NCBI GenBank assembly: GCA_951394045.1
Contig: OX595996.1
Span: 1,922,001 to 1,986,000, forward strand
Source of the DNA: Nitzschia sp. DOCU1
Lineage: Eukaryota > Bacillariophyta > Bacillariophyceae > Bacillariales > Bacillariaceae
Length of the DNA: 64,000 nucleotides
Direction: 5' to 3'
Of the stretch, positions 33,869-46,228 are shown piece after piece. Each line of letters starts with the position of its first letter. Position 1 is the first letter of the stretch. The notes under the pieces are model-generated. The model did not search any database. It worked only from the letters and a program-made list of their open reading frames with translations, and had not been told where the DNA came from. A program made the translations under genes and the position numbers.

Positions 33869-34767
33869 AAGGTTTCTCGTAGTATTTGTAATCGGTATGC
33901 ATCTCGAATAAAACCGTGGGGATGAACCGATAGATGGTATCGTTTCCGTGGCCAGCCCTTGTTCTCAAAGAATTGTATTTTCCGCGACACGAATGCCGGT
34001 CTTCCTTCGTTCGATGACAGCTCCACTGGAAGTCTATTAGTTGAAGTCTATTGAAAGTCTTGGCGGCCATTGGTACGTACGTCGGATGCATTTGTCGCTC
34101 GGTGCTTTCTTCCGAGAAGGCAGATTCAGAAACGGGCGGTCACCAGGAGGATTCGGAGCTCTTGAGGACATCGTTAGAGGAATATACCACTAGGACATCC
34201 TGCATAGGGGTTGACCTCCTGGTTTCTATGACCTCGGAAGTACTTTCAGGTGGATTACAATACAAAAAGGCAGCCAAAACTTTGAAGGGGTCCACAATGG
34301 GAGAAGATATGTGTCATCGATGGTCCGATGGCTTTCTAAATTTCAGGATACTTTTCGTCTTTTGGCGGGAAACCAAACTTTTGGGCGGGCCGGCTCATTA
34401 TTTGACGTCATGTACTGTACCAGGTTTACAGGAATTTTACACGTCCTCCCTGGAGCGAACGCGGAATTAACGTACCGCTCGCCATCAGGCAGAGCCAATT
34501 CGAGCTCCGCTCAATGATAAGTTCCTGGCGCGGTCGAGAGCGGATCATATTATGAGGCATATATCGAATATGGAGACACAAAAACATTAAATCTATATTT
34601 AGGATTAAACGCAACCTTAGTTCCACCGAAACTTTTCTTATCATAACAGCTCAACTAAGAAGACCAATTTTTAGAATTATGTTCAGGCAGCGCAAAGACG
34701 ATCTGAAAGGTAAGAGCTCGCAGGACTTGAGGCGGTAGCGAAGGGAATCTTGGGACATTAGAAGTTG

Positions 34768-34858
34768 GATTTCCGGCCCCCGCCGGAACGCCGGCAATTT
34801 TTTCGGCGGTGGCCGGAAAGCCGGCGGTGGCCGGAATCAATACCGGATGTGGGATTCC
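34768..34858. repeat. 91-bp GC-rich direct repeat, copy 1
   Basis: Begins GATTTCCGGCCCCCGCCGG and ends with CCGGATGTGGGATTCC. It is packed with CCGGC/GCCGG palindromic words and an internal repeat of GGTGGCCGGAA, so it could fold strongly. A copy with one mismatch lies 391 bp downstream. The flanks are unrelated. Confidence 0.85.
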
Positions 34859-35158
34859 ATTTGTTCGTTCGTGTCAGTTGGGTCGATTCTTGTGTCGGCG
34901 TGCGCAGACAACGTTGCAATAAAAATAAAGGCGGCGTTAGCGTCACGAATCTTCATGACTAGAACGTTTTCAAGAGATCACTTGCCATTCAAACCTCCCC
35001 CTGCGAGTGTACTGCAAGGAAGGCTTGAAACATTGTCGTTGCTTTGAATTGTCGGCAATCCAAACGCAACACGAGCATTGAAATATGAACAGTCACCGGT
35101 TGTCGGCAATATCGATTTCCATCGAATGGAATACGGAATCCGCAAGTATCCAAAGTCT

Positions 35159-35249
35159 GATTTCCGGCCCCCGCCGGAACGCCGGCAATTTTTTCGGCGG
35201 TGGCCGGAAAGCCGGCGGTGGCCGGAATCAATACCGGATGTAGGATTCC
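35159..35249. repeat. 91-bp GC-rich direct repeat, copy 2
   Basis: Same orientation as the copy at 34768-34858, differing at one base (A at about 35242 for G). The short segment with high identity inside A+T-rich DNA suggests a mobile or conserved structural element rather than ancient duplication. Confidence 0.85.
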
Positions 35250-36477
35250 TTCGGATGATTCCGCAAGAGCTCCCACATTCCAGATTTTCTGCTCCCCGCC
35301 ACTCGGTCCGTGCACGAATAAGATCCACAGGTGAGACCATAAACGATTTTCTGTCGTTTCGACTGTAGGTCTATTATGTGGAACGAAGAAGGGCTATTTA
35401 ATTTACTTAAAGGATTCTTGGTATTCCTCCGTCAAACTGACGTGGGGTTCCCGACCGACCCCGCTCAATATTTATCAATTGCGGAGCGCGAATGCGCCGT
35501 TCAGCCTCGCGAGTCGAGCGTTAATATTCCGTGTGCGCTCCTGGGAGGCAGCGAAAGAGTCAGTCATTCAATTCAATCCTAAAATCATAGAAGCATTCAC
35601 TCCAGCATATTACTCCAACAACATTGTCTTTTGGTCACTCATAACATGTTTCAATCACGATGGAGAGATTATTGGAGGAAGAAGAAGATGAAACGGCTGG
35701 TTTTGTGGGTGCCAATTTGACTCGCGGACAAAACTTGGGCTTGACGTGTCTGTCGTGCGTTTCGAGTACTTGCAGCATGATTTGTTCGGCCCATATTGTA
35801 CATGTCCTTTCATCGCTCCCGAAGCTCGTACAATCGGATCATGGCAGGTTTGTCCTTGGGGGATTTTTTGTTTTCCTTTAGTATTTTCTGGCAACCCTTT
35901 TTACTTCCGTCCCACGACGTGGCATGGGACTGGGCCATTGGTACATTATGGGTAAAATGAGACCGGGATCGTATTTTCTGGTAGCCCGGCTACACAGTCT
36001 ACGTCATCATACCCCATCCAAATTGCAGTATTGGACCCATAGGATAGGGCAAGCGGGAGTATGAAAATGCAACGAGGGTCTCATTTGCAGTCGTATAAAT
36101 ATCGATGGAAATGAGACCCTACCACGAGAAAATAGCGCTACACTCCTAAAAATGAGACCCAGTAGCGAGTTGTGACTATGCGGTAGCTGAGCATCCTTCG
36201 TTCTCAACCCCGAACCTTAGCGAAAGTAAAATACTACTATATTTAGCAACCCCAGAAAGATTGAAAGTATCAACCTTACATGTTCATGTTTTCCTTCTGA
36301 TAAGGTCACCAAGTTACCGTCATATCCATAAAGCAAGTACTAGCACGCACCATGCAGTGCTAGTATTGCTTGCCTTCGACATACCTACTGAAAGCTAGTA
36401 GTTGTAGTACTATGATTGACTATTCCGTACTATAGTAGTTTTAGTTCTTCCAAGTAGTAGAATCCCCCGCAATTTCC

Positions 36478-37035
36478 TTACAAACTGCGATTGGTAAAGT
36501 CTTCCAATCCCAAAGATTTTAATTCTAATCCTTTTTCATTCGCCAAGTGCAAGACACAAATAAAGTAAAACAATAGAGTCACATCGGCTTGGCTTTGAGC
36601 CGTTCGCGCACAGTATCTTGAAAGGACAACAGTGGTGCAGGAGCGTCTTCGTCGGCTTCTGTAGTGGTAGGAGAGACCGTGGAAGGCTCTGGATCCAAAC
36701 TCTTCTCGTCGTCTTGTCCATGAAATCCTCCCTTTCTTCATGATCAGCAGCTGACGACTGTTGACGTGCCTTCAAGGCTCGCAAGTTTGTCCCAAAGATC
36801 CTTCTTGAGATGCTTGACATTGACCTTTTTCGCCCCGGAGCATATCCGACCCTGACCATTTCCACCTTGCGCACTCCCTCCAAATCCGGTACCACCACAA
36901 AGCCACCATCGTCGTCGTTGCCTGCTCCAAAGGCATCATCATTATCATCCCCATACGGTTGGTTGTCGCAGCCACTGTTGCCCCAGGTGGAGTTGATTGA
37001 GAATGTTGTTGTTGTTGTGGTGGTGGTGGTGTTTG
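36478..37035 (-). pseudogene. Condensin subunit 2 (CAP-H/Barren) 3' fragment, frameshifted
   Basis: Reading the minus strand in shifting frames gives the expected order of a CAP-H C-terminus. The order is: an acidic/Asn stretch and VRKVEMVRVGYA (frame 1), AKKVNVKHLKKDLWDKL (frame 2), an acidic Pro linker and LLSFQDTVRERLKAKPM (another frame), then VTLLFYFICVLHLANEKG to a stop at 36478. The last segment is the diagnostic F-I-C-x-L-H-L-A-N-E block of Barren proteins. At least two indels, and an in-frame TGA after KPM, break the coding sequence. The 5' part is missing. A Thr-repeat (ACA/ACC) marks the 5' limit near 37030, where GPCR-like sequence on the other strand begins. It is a relic; an intact condensin gene is expected elsewhere. 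Confidence 0.72.
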
Positions 37036-37054
37036 CTTAAAACTTTATGTTGCG

Positions 37055-37908
37055 TTGCGACAAAGGATTGCCCCGATGCTGCCAACTGACATGTCGTTGC
37101 GCGACATGTGGTGTCGATGCGTACATGTAGAGGGTTGGGCAGGTTATGTAGACTTTGTACTAAGGTCTACAGGGTCTCATGTACGGTCTTATTTTTTTGA
37201 GGTACGGTCACAGTACTACCCAGACGTGTTCGTTGGTGGGCTTTGTCTTCACCAACTTTTCCATTGCGACGGGCATGTACAATGCCCTTTTAAGTGAAAC
37301 CTTTCTTCTCATGGTTGCCTTCAACTGGACACCACTCCAAATTCGAAATCGAGTGGAGACATGTCGGGGTTTGGATTCTGCCGATTGCTACCATGCTGCC
37401 AGCGGCCATTTCCGGATCCATCAATCCCTCATCAATTTCCCGCATTTGTACCATTAACAAAAATCCGCCATGGTGTGAGGAGGGGACGTGTGAAAGGGGC
37501 GAAATGGTAGATCTCTTTTCGTTCCTTTACTATTTGCAAGTCGTCACGAGTGCCGTCCTGGCAATCGTGGCGACGATTTGGGTCTTTTGCAGTTGTCGGA
37601 CACAGTTACCCCCAACTCGACGGCATGATTTTAGTCTCGAGATTTCCGCGGAACGAAAAACTCTACTAGATCGAGTCGCCTTTCGGGCAGCCTTTTATTG
37701 CTTGGCCTATTTGAATACTGTCGCTTGGCCGGCAATGGCACGAATTTTCGCCTCAACCATGGCGCGGCGCCAACTTCCGAGTTTTCACAACGTTCCAAAA
37801 GCGGTCGAAAAAGTGGTCAACCATCGGGGATTTCGACCAGTCATGTATCCAACAGCTTCCGAACTTCCGAACAACCACAAAGTCTTCTCTTGTTGTCACA
37901 AGAAATAG
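37055..37908 (+). pseudogene. GPCR-like seven-helix protein remnant (left duplication copy)
   Basis: Two overlapping frames give successive membrane segments. In the first, TCSLVGFVFTNFSIATGMYN is followed by FLLMVAFNW and RNRVE. Near 37350-37365 the pattern moves to a second frame: HVGVWILPIATMLPAAISG, then CTINKNPPWCEEGTCERGE, then LYYLQVVTSAVLAIVATIWVF and VAFRAAFYCLAYLNTVAWP. This C-x-I ... C ... C-x-R-G arrangement before a helix is what I associate with an expanded GPCR-like family in diatoms; that assignment is inference. The frameshift and the absence of TM1-3 make it a pseudogene. From 37498 on it is part of the segmental duplication. Confidence 0.5.
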
Positions 37909-40225
37909 GCGACGTAAAAGCCGACAAAGAAACATGAGTACGAATGATGACGGACTCAACAATACAAGCAAGACGAACGGAAGGAGAAGCAAGGGTTGCT
38001 TCATGCAATATCGAGCGGGTATTTCCGTTTGCATTCCTTTGGAATCTTTTTGCGAACAGTACTCTCGTTTTGAGAGCTCCGGCTGGCTGCCCATGGATAT
38101 TGCTAGATGACGACAGCACTTGCTCATCCCGCCACATGCGCATCCATACAAAGCTTTTATTTGGAGCCTTGCAGCGCCGTTATCGGGTCAAGTACATTCC
38201 GTATCATCAAAATCTCCCCCGTGGGGCCAGAAAAGTAATGTTACATTACGGTATCCTTTCGGAGACGTAGCTGATAGCGAGGATGAGGACTACGAGGCCA
38301 TTTACCATTTCCATTCGTTGGTCCTCTGGAATACTAGAGTGCTTGCTAAAAAGTCTCTGTAACATGCCTGTTTTTTAAATAGCTCCTGTTGTGGTAGGTC
38401 TCATCGTCGGTAGGTACTAGCATTTGGGAACCCAAACAAATGAATATCAAAAGCAACCCCTGGTGTCCAGTCGCAGCAACTTTTCACAATAAAACCTTCC
38501 TGTTCCGAGGATAGCGATGTATGGATGATGATAAAGTAGCTCGCCAAAGTGTACAGTCGAGGGTAACCGAACGTTGGATATTCCTATTCTACAGGGTACC
38601 TATAATGTATACAACAGTAGGTTTGAATCATTCCCGATAATTTTATGGCGCGAAGTTCTCACCGGCGCGGTGCGCTGGCCCGCCGTGTGCGCCCACCAAA
38701 GGCCATGATGTTTTGTGGCGGCAGCAATCAAGGACACACATTTCTCCTCATAATCGTCATTGATTCACAACAAAATACCAGATTCCACTCGTGCAACAAC
38801 ACAATCCTAACATGTCAGACGATTCAGATGATGATTCTCTCTTGTTGGATCAACCCGTGTTTGGCAAATCCCAAAAGAAGCGAAAGGACGCGGACAGTGA
38901 GTATTTGGAACGCATTGTTGAATTGCAACAAAAAGAGGCCCAGCAAGCCTTTCAAATTGCTCGTTTGGAACGACAAGATGATGAAAAAGGCGCTGTCAAA
39001 TCCGTGACTGAATTTCGAGAACAACAGCAGCAGCAAAACGAAAAAGATGCAAAAGAGTCCGCTCGTGGCGGACCTGCTGCTGCTTCGTTGTCGTCGTCCT
39101 ATTGGTTGTGGACGACACGTCCCACGTTGTACGTGACTCGACCCCGATTGCCCCAGTCGCGATCCCAGGTACTAGATTTATTAGATCGTCTACTGGGAGA
39201 ACAACCTCCTTCCAACTGGCAAGCCGAGCTGGCCAAGCATTTATCCCAGGATACATTGGAAGATGCCCTGGGACGGGCAACGTTTCGTCGCACCTTGCTA
39301 AAGCGTCGCTGACATTTTCCCCGACTATGATTCAATGGCTTTTAATGGTCGTTGTGTGTCTACCTGGAATTCAGACAAAACAAGAAGAAACAGAAGAAGC
39401 TGCTGCTGACAATAAGGCGAAGGCGAAGAAGAACAACCAGAACTCGCTCTCCAGCAGCAACAGCCGCATGGCCCGCCTTGCCACGGGCGCCTATTGTCTC
39501 TTGAGAGAAATATTGGAGAAACAGCAACAACCTCTATGGACACTTGACGACTTGCTACAACAATTGCAACACTATTTTGGGATGAAGATGACCGCGGATA
39601 GTAGCTCGGCCCCCAAGGATGATTCACCAGAGACAACTGAAGATGCTGCCGATAAGGATGCACCAGACGCAGACGCAGCGGATGACGGCGAAAAGTATTG
39701 TGGCTATATTCATCACAAGGAACTATCCGTGGCACGTTTCCTACAATTGTGGGAATGTGCTCTTCGTCGAGGGCTGGTTGTTGCCTCGGGCCCCAAAGTA
39801 TACGAGCAGGCGTTGAAGTGCATTGTATGGCTCATTACAGCTGCATCCGATCCGCTAATTGAAAACAGGTAGGTTACGTTTGTGTCGGGGTCGTCATGAA
39901 AGGAAAAAAGGAAAAAGCTCATATTTTGCGTTTCTATCGTGTTTTGTATTCGTTCTAGACAACCTGTCAAGTTTCATCTTCAATCGATTTTGCATTCCTT
40001 ATTGGGTATTGCCGAAGCGTCTGGAGATGCCTGGATTATTCCAAGACAACTCTTAACCATGCTGGTAGAACAACAAGAAAAATTGGCGACCAAGCCCCAA
40101 GAACCTTCTGTCCCTAATACTTGCTGGGTGAAATGGTTCGCCCCTGGAATGATACTCTTGGCCACGCCTCGTTCCGTCGGACGTTTTGTGCATTCGCAAT
40201 CCTCCGAATTGCGACTCGAATTGTT
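37498..40225. repeat. Segmental duplication, left copy
   Basis: Closely matches 51253-53853 in direct orientation. It shares the tail of the GPCR-like gene, the spacer and most of the PIP-box gene including its intron. Differences include a GGCT insertion near 38083, about 140 bp extra at 38475-38620, a one-base loss at about 39303, and scattered substitutions. The 5' match starts at GGCGAAATGG and the 3' match ends at CTCGAATTGT, where unrelated sequence begins. Confidence 0.92.
38812..40225 (+). pseudogene. Truncated, frameshifted copy of the PIP-box gene
   Basis: Starts like the intact right-hand copy (MSDDSDDDS). At about 39303 it has AAAGCGTCG where the other copy has AAAGTCGTCG. The single-base loss causes a TGA at once (LLKRR stop). 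The frame resumes downstream as SLTFSPTMIQ and the intron boundaries near 39870 and 39959 are still consensus. The match to the parent ends at 40225, so the last ~190 codons and the C-terminal PIP box are absent. The following bases give a few unrelated codons to a TAA at 40263. Confidence 0.88.
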
Positions 40226-43200
40226 GCACTACTTGGTGCTGGTGAAAGTGGTGTCAACGATGTAACATGAGGAGGGCCCTAGGCCAACGTCTTCTTCTTT
40301 TCTGGGAATGTGCACTTTTTCAAGGTCTTGTTCGCCTTTTGCGGGGCAAGGCGATTCTCTGTAACGCTGCTGCCAAAGAATCACTTTTTCGTTGCTACTA
40401 CTACTACGGATGAAGTTCTTGATTGATCTCTGATTATCTTTTATATTGTTGAGGATGAATCTATACACTATTTGGGGTGTTGATACCGTCGCACATTGGT
40501 AGGATTGCGTTGTACGCGCGGTCCGGTTCTAAGGGCATTGCTGGTGAGGTTTTCCCTCTCGAGAGTCATGCGAAGAAGGGGGGCGCGATGATCAAGATTC
40601 AAAAAGGCAATACCCCTCCCACGTAGCTAGCTCAAGTTTTATGAAGAAAAAAGGGGGAAAAAGAAGGAAAAGAATTCGAAACCAAATGACCGCCTCTAAA
40701 CGAGCATAATTACTACCAAACAATGTATTTTAACGACCAATTTAGCAAGGCAAAAAATGGCGTGCCAGCGTGCGCGCATTCATGCCATTTTGGCCTGCTG
40801 CCGTACAGTATGAGTGCGGATCTTTCGGCCACAAAACCACCATGACGGCGTCGACGATTGGAGACGATGGAAAGGTGGTAGGACTCTACAATCAACCATC
40901 TTGGTGGTACCATTGTCGGCTCTTAGCGGGATGCGCTTGAATGCCTGCGACTGTGTTGTTAGACGATGGTCAATTTTCGAAAAAGAATGTTCTACAATCA
41001 TTCTGGCGGGGTTTCTAGGGTGGTGGTAGTCTTCCACTATTCCTCTGTCGCGGGTACTGCAAGTGGTATGAATAGTACATCCCGCTTTTGATGTAGAACG
41101 ACTCGTATTGGGGCAGTCAGAGAGCCTTGGCTGAGGGAACAACAAAAACGACTTTGAGAACCCAATGGCGGACAAATTATATTCAAAGAGCTATTATCTG
41201 TAGACCTCTAAACGTAGGAACATCTTGGAATAGGAATATCTAGACGAAGTGTGGTGTGATATGGATTTTGACCGTATCATACAGTGCACTTATCACACGA
41301 CAATTGCTAATATTACGAGATTACTAAGTAGCCGAGATTGATTGCTACGAACCTATAAACCTGGCAGCGCCGGGCTATGGTAGTGAACTATATATCCTCA
41401 AAATCTCAGCACCGTAGTCATTCTATAGCCAAATCTAGTTGCAAAATGCTCAACCCCCCTCTTTTGGGCTGTTTTGGAAGCTTTTCGCGCGATGTCTCGT
41501 GTTAAGAGTTTTTGGATTTGCGGGATTTTTGGTGGCTAAACGAGGCAGGTTTTGGCAATATATTTCGTGATTTCGCACTTCCGGTCCCTTTGTGCCAAGA
41601 CCCTAACAGTTTATTCCAGAACCCTAACAGTTTATTACGAAAAAAACATGAAAAGAGGGCTCTTTTGGACGGAAACAGCGTAGTTCCTTCAGAACCCTAT
41701 CAAGTGCTACCTACGTGGCCGACTGTTGGCCCATACCCCACAGAGACGCATAAGTAGTTTAGTCAAGTTAGTCCTGTAAGCTGGTAGTCTTTGTAGTCAT
41801 AGACAGACGGAGTCGTCCGTTTGACGGGTGACGTACAGACGGCTAACGGACGCGGACGCGAACGAGAGGTGACGTCGTCACTGACGGCGCACCGACGCAG
41901 CGATCAAAGAAGTCGCAGCGTTACACATGGAAGCGCTCTGTAGTATATCGCATAGTAACATTCGACTAACCCATAGAGTCCCTTGCCAACGGCATGCCTA
42001 CAATCTATGTAGTAAATATTCATCGCCCAATAGAGGAGATGTATTTAGGGCAAGGAAATAATTCAGACCATGGGTGACGAGGAGTCGTAGCTAGCCAAGT
42101 CTAGGGACGCCTAGTTAGAAGGCGACGATACGAGGAATCGACATATCCAAATGAATAGAATATATGCGCGTTATTCACGCGGGGGAAAAGACGTTCACAA
42201 AATGAACGATTGGTCGCAAATATTTGAAAGACAAAAATCTTTTGTCTTGTCAATCTTGTTGTTGGAATCATCTATCGTAGAAGTAAATTAGGTCTCACAA
42301 TAACCATCATCTTTATCTTTTATTTTGTCACCCCCGGGATAGGGCACACCGCCACAGCTTCAGTAGGAATCATAGCTATTTTGGGGCCACGAAAGCTCGT
42401 CTGATACGAGCTTCAGCGCCCGGTCGATGACCTCCAACAAGCACACTCTTGAGTTCGCATCTCTCGGACTATACGATGCGGAGAAGGCCCTAAGTGCTGG
42501 TTACGCCGTTCCTTCTGGCACCCCAACCAGACGAGGACTTCGGTGATGAAACCGGTGCTTGGGACCCTCTAATGCTGGGCTGCTCATATGAGCCGAGAGT
42601 TCCTTTGCGACAAGAGTAGTAGACCTTGGTCTGGATTGTTCCGCGGTGATGAGAAGACCCAAAGCGGCGGCAGACGGTGGAGTTGTTCCGGATCTTGATT
42701 GGACTCTTGTTGTTGTGGTTCTTGCTCCAGCAACGAAAGACGGGCACTTGCACGAGGAGGAAAAGGATTGTGGCAGGACACCATGGTTGATTTTGTTCTG
42801 GTTTTGTAGATGACGTAACTGCTGAGATGAATGTAAAAAATATGAAAGAAGCGTGGCAAAGAAAGCTGAAATTGTAGCTATTGCGCCCCCATCCTCACAA
42901 GATAGGTCCCCATAGCCTGGGAGAATTAGAAGGTGGAGGTGATTGGCGCTAGCTCTAGATTAGGCAAGACTTTGAACCAACACTCTCTACCGGGAGTTGT
43001 AACACGTGCATCAGTTCAGTTGGCCGCATACACCATCGACCGAAGCTGCTGCTGACGTTGGACGAGTTCGGTGTGACCAACACGAGATTCGGTTGAAATG
43101 GGCAGCACAAGGTTGTTCTTGATCATAGTTGCTGTTGTGGTAGTGGCGGTGGCCGTAGTACTTTCGCCACCAAAGAGATCAACAAAGTCAACGTGGTTGG

Positions 43201-44741
43201 ATCCCCACGAATAGATGGTTGTTGTTATTGTCCAAGGAGGACAAAGAAGCGATGGTAGTAAGAGGTGTCCCAGCCGCCAAGTCCAACGGCAGATTGCGGT
43301 GATGGCTTTTTTGGGGGGTGGGGGGCATAGATATGGGTACCCCCATATTTTCCCTTTCCTGATGTATGTTTATGCAAAGTGCTTCCTCTCCCGCCGAACC
43401 GTTCGGTTGAATGTGGAAACGCATCGTAGCTCCTATTTACGTCTTCTTTAATTAATCGGCTTACCCCCGCTCACGTAGGTAGCTAAAGTTTTATAAAGGA
43501 AAAGGAAGGAAAAAGGAAAAAGGAATTGGACGAACATTTTGAAGGCGATAATTGATGTGGCGGTCGTTATCAAGGAGTGTCATTTACCGCCTGCGAACAA
43601 TCATAGGCTGGCTTGCGCGTCGCGCCCGCCAGCCCACCACCCGCCAAAACCAAGTCGAATTGGACGAGCGGCGACAATGGCGCAACACAAAAATCCATTC
43701 ATTCACTTTCAAACTTTCATTTGCGAGTAATCCTCGAGTACTGCTGCTGCACTCCTACCACTTTATGAGTATAAACCCCTCGACTCGCTATCTACAGTGG
43801 TTGCAGCAGCATGATTATTCAATTTGTAGTTATTATTCAATTACTACTTCAATATTACCAAGGTAAGTGCATTCCATCGCGGACCAAGGTATTTTGATTC
43901 ATGCATTTCACTAACATCGTCATGTAAACCTGACAATCCGCTCACCACCCAGCACCTTTACAAATCGCCTGTTGTGGCCTTTGCTGCCAATGTGCTCCCG
44001 AAACGAAGCTGCCATCGCCATCGCTACTTTCAACTGGTCAGTCGTTTTCTTTCCTTGCTGATGAATGCGACAATCAACGTTGAATCGCTGTGGATTTGCC
44101 TACAAGCTGCCACCGCCACCACTACACTACAATACACTTCATTATTTGTCGCTGCCACCTCTAAAAAGCCACCACCGTTTGCTGCTATTGTTTCCTTCAT
44201 CTTGTCGATCATTTTGTTCGGGGGTCATTGTTTCCCTGTCAACTAACGCCACAATCAACTTTGAATCCCTGTGAATTCGTCTACAAGCTACCACCGCCAC
44301 TACAATTACGCTACAATGCACTTCATTATTCGTGGCTATCTCTAGAAAGTCGCCACCGTGCTGCCACTGTTTCATTGAACTCGTTAGTCATTTGTTCTTT
44401 GAGAGGATACAACGAATGCGACAATCAACTTCGAATCGGTGTGACTTCTTTGACAAAGCTACGCTGCTGCTGAACGAGAACTACACTACAATAAACTTCA
44501 ATATTCGTTGCTACATGTACAAAGTCACCACCACCCACCACTGTTTTGTTGAACTCATAGCTAGTTTTGTTCTTTTGACAGGATACAACGAACACAACAA
44601 TCAACTTCGAATCGGTGCCCCTGCGAAGTCGCCGCCCCGCCACACTATTTCATGGGACTCATAGGTCAACAAATGCAACAATGTACTCAAAGTGTCGTCA
44701 AGGGAAAATAATAACAACGGCGTCATTGGTTTGCTATGTTG
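40226..44741. other. Long intergenic region
   Basis: No confident gene in 4.5 kb. Noted pieces: a duplicated ACCCTAACAGTTTATT (about 41600-41636); a 52-bp segment at 43406-43457 repeated at 48199; a minus-strand open frame without ATG at 43016-43210 (NHVDFVDLFGGES ... QQQLRSMVYAAN then TGA) that looks like a decayed exon; and the tandem array at 44055-44650. Confidence 0.4.
44055..44650. repeat. Degenerate tandem array, ~176-bp unit, about 3.4 copies
   Basis: The phrase ACAATCAACTTCGAATCG (with variants) recurs at about 44070, 44251, 44421 and 44597, giving spacings of 181, 170 and 176 bp. Each unit also has CTACACTACAATACACTTC-like and AAGTCGCCACC-like blocks in the same order. Divergence between units is high. 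It lies immediately left of the LTR element. No spacer/repeat alternation, so not a CRISPR array. Confidence 0.8.
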
Positions 44742-44877
44742 TGTCCCAGGGCTCTACGTAGCGCTCACGAGATGATCAGGGAGAAAAGTATGAGCTATTA
44801 GCGTTAGCCCTATTGTCAATATGCGAACGGTAAAAGGGACTGAAGAAGTCCTTTCAATCGTATCGCCGAGCGGTTCA
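44742..44877 (-). repeat. LTR (3' LTR of minus-strand element)
   Basis: 136 bp bounded by TG...CA, matching 47536-47671 at all but two positions (CAATATGCG against TAATATGCA). It is preceded by the target-site duplicate TGTTG at 44737-44741. The TGA that ends the pol frame is formed by the first three LTR bases on the minus strand. Confidence 0.92.
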
Positions 44878-45795
44878 GTCGCCTCCCGAATGGCGACCGA
44901 AATACGGCCCCACAAGGCGAATGTTAATGGGCTCAATGTAGTGACCGCGGCGGATTTGCAGGGTGCCATTCGCTTTATTGTAATCAACAACAGTGTAGGG
45001 GCCTTCGTGCAGTTTGAGTTTGGGATCGAGGCGTTGGGTAAGTATCAATACTTTGTCTCCGGGTTGATATTTGTATTGAATGCGTCGCTTATTTTCTCTG
45101 ATATTGTTGCGTTGAGCTGCTTGTTGACGTCGCAGCCGCGATGTGGGTGCGCAGGATCATATCCTTCAAGAAAATTAATTGTGCTGGGGTGTATTGGGTA
45201 GTGCCATGGACGGTCACGCGGACACCATAGGCGCAGGCACTGAGCAGATCGGCAACGGGATCATCATTATCATGCAACTTGTTTAATTTGCAGCGCAGCA
45301 TATCAGCCATGGTGCGATGCAAACGTTCCACAATTGCATTGGCGCGGGGATTTTTGACTGTGATGGGTTCTGGCTTGATGTTCCAGCGTTTGCAGAGTGA
45401 AAAGAATCAAGCATTGTCAAATTCACCGCCTTGGTCAAAGATTATGCGTGAGGGTCTGGGGTATCTGCGGAGCCATTGTTGTTTGATGATGTCATGCTTC
45501 TTTAGTATAAATAGGGATGATCTCAACCCATGATGTGAAAGGGTCGATCATGGTAAGTGAATGAAATGTGAGGGATTTTCCATCAATGGTAGCTGTCCAG
45601 GGGCCTGCGAGATCGCAGCACATGTCCTTCCATGGTTGTGTTTCAATGTCTTTGAGTGGAATGTGCCCAAAGCCTCTAATGCCTCGTTTGCCTTTCTGAC
45701 AGCTGTCGCAAATTTTCACAAAAGATTTGATTTCCTTGCGCATATCATATCGGGCCAAGTGTAGTGAAAGGCCGCTTGACACTCCGGCGTCCAAA
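44878..45795 (-). pseudogene. Integrase and pol C-terminal remnant
   Basis: The frame at 45492-45794 carries CDSCQKGK and FVKIC of the zinc-binding part, then DLAGPW and MIDPFTSWVEI of the catalytic core with its first two Asp residues. A further frame at about 45090-45470 has FDQGGEFDN, interrupted by TGA, and ERLHRTMADML, which carries the third acidic residue (Glu) region. The last frame, GPYTVVDYN to GPYFGRHSGGD, is the pol tail. The pieces are out of frame with each other. Confidence 0.8.
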
Positions 45796-46225
45796 CGAAT
45801 TTCTTCTTCGTCGATAGCAGGTCAGTTAACCGCGCGAGCAAATGACTGCGTCGTCGCCACATGTACCGATAATAGTTCACAATTCCTACTACTCGTCGCA
45901 ATTGCTTGCGGTTTGTTGGCGCCTGTAATTGTTTAATAGCTTTAATCTTTTTAGGCTGTGGTCGAATACCATTCGGGGTTAAAATAAAGCCAAGGTACTC
46001 GACAGGACCGGTGGTAGCCCAAAAGGATTTCAGCGCATTCACTGCTAGTCCGGCATTTTGCAGGCGTTCCAACACTTCTGAAACTTTGTCAAGGTGATCT
46101 TGGTAATTGCCATTCGAGATGATTGCAATGTCATCGATATAACAATTAACATAGGGAAGATCACTGAAGAGACCGATCATCAGTCGTTGAAAAACATCTG
46201 GACTGATGTTTAGTCCCATCGGTAA
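45716..46225 (-). pseudogene. Reverse transcriptase fragment (Ty3/gypsy)
   Basis: Begins after an in-frame TGA and reads LPMGLNISPDVFQRLM, then NCYIDDIAIIS with the catalytic YIDD box, then VEYLGFILTPNGI and WTPECQAAF at the start of RNase H. It then runs directly into HYTWPDM, which belongs to integrase. The RNase H domain is therefore deleted at about 45755. Confidence 0.85.
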
Positions 46226-46228
46226 TCA

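Larger units (their letters stand above)
33869..36477. other. Long intergenic region with repeats
   Basis: No confident gene. A frame at 34051-34470 has no ATG start or motif. A short ATG frame at 35660 (MERLLEEEEDETAGF) could be a 5' exon remnant but loses coherence after about 40 residues. The main structure is the 91-bp direct repeat listed separately. From 35900 to 36200 the phrase ATGAGACC recurs several times. Confidence 0.4.

Noticed and set aside
34051..34470. 139-codon ORF
   Set aside because: Begins with TTG, has no domain or repeat pattern, and no splice partner.
35660..35881. ATG-started ORF with acidic N-terminus
   Set aside because: Possible 5' exon, but no convincing donor or continuation found, so not called a gene.
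43016..43210. Minus-strand open frame ending QLRSMVYAAN
   Set aside because: Protein-like but without a start or homologue I recognise; kept only as a note in the intergenic entry.
44055..44650. Possible CRISPR-like array
   Set aside because: The repeats are long, diverged and contiguous with no unique spacers, in a eukaryotic setting.
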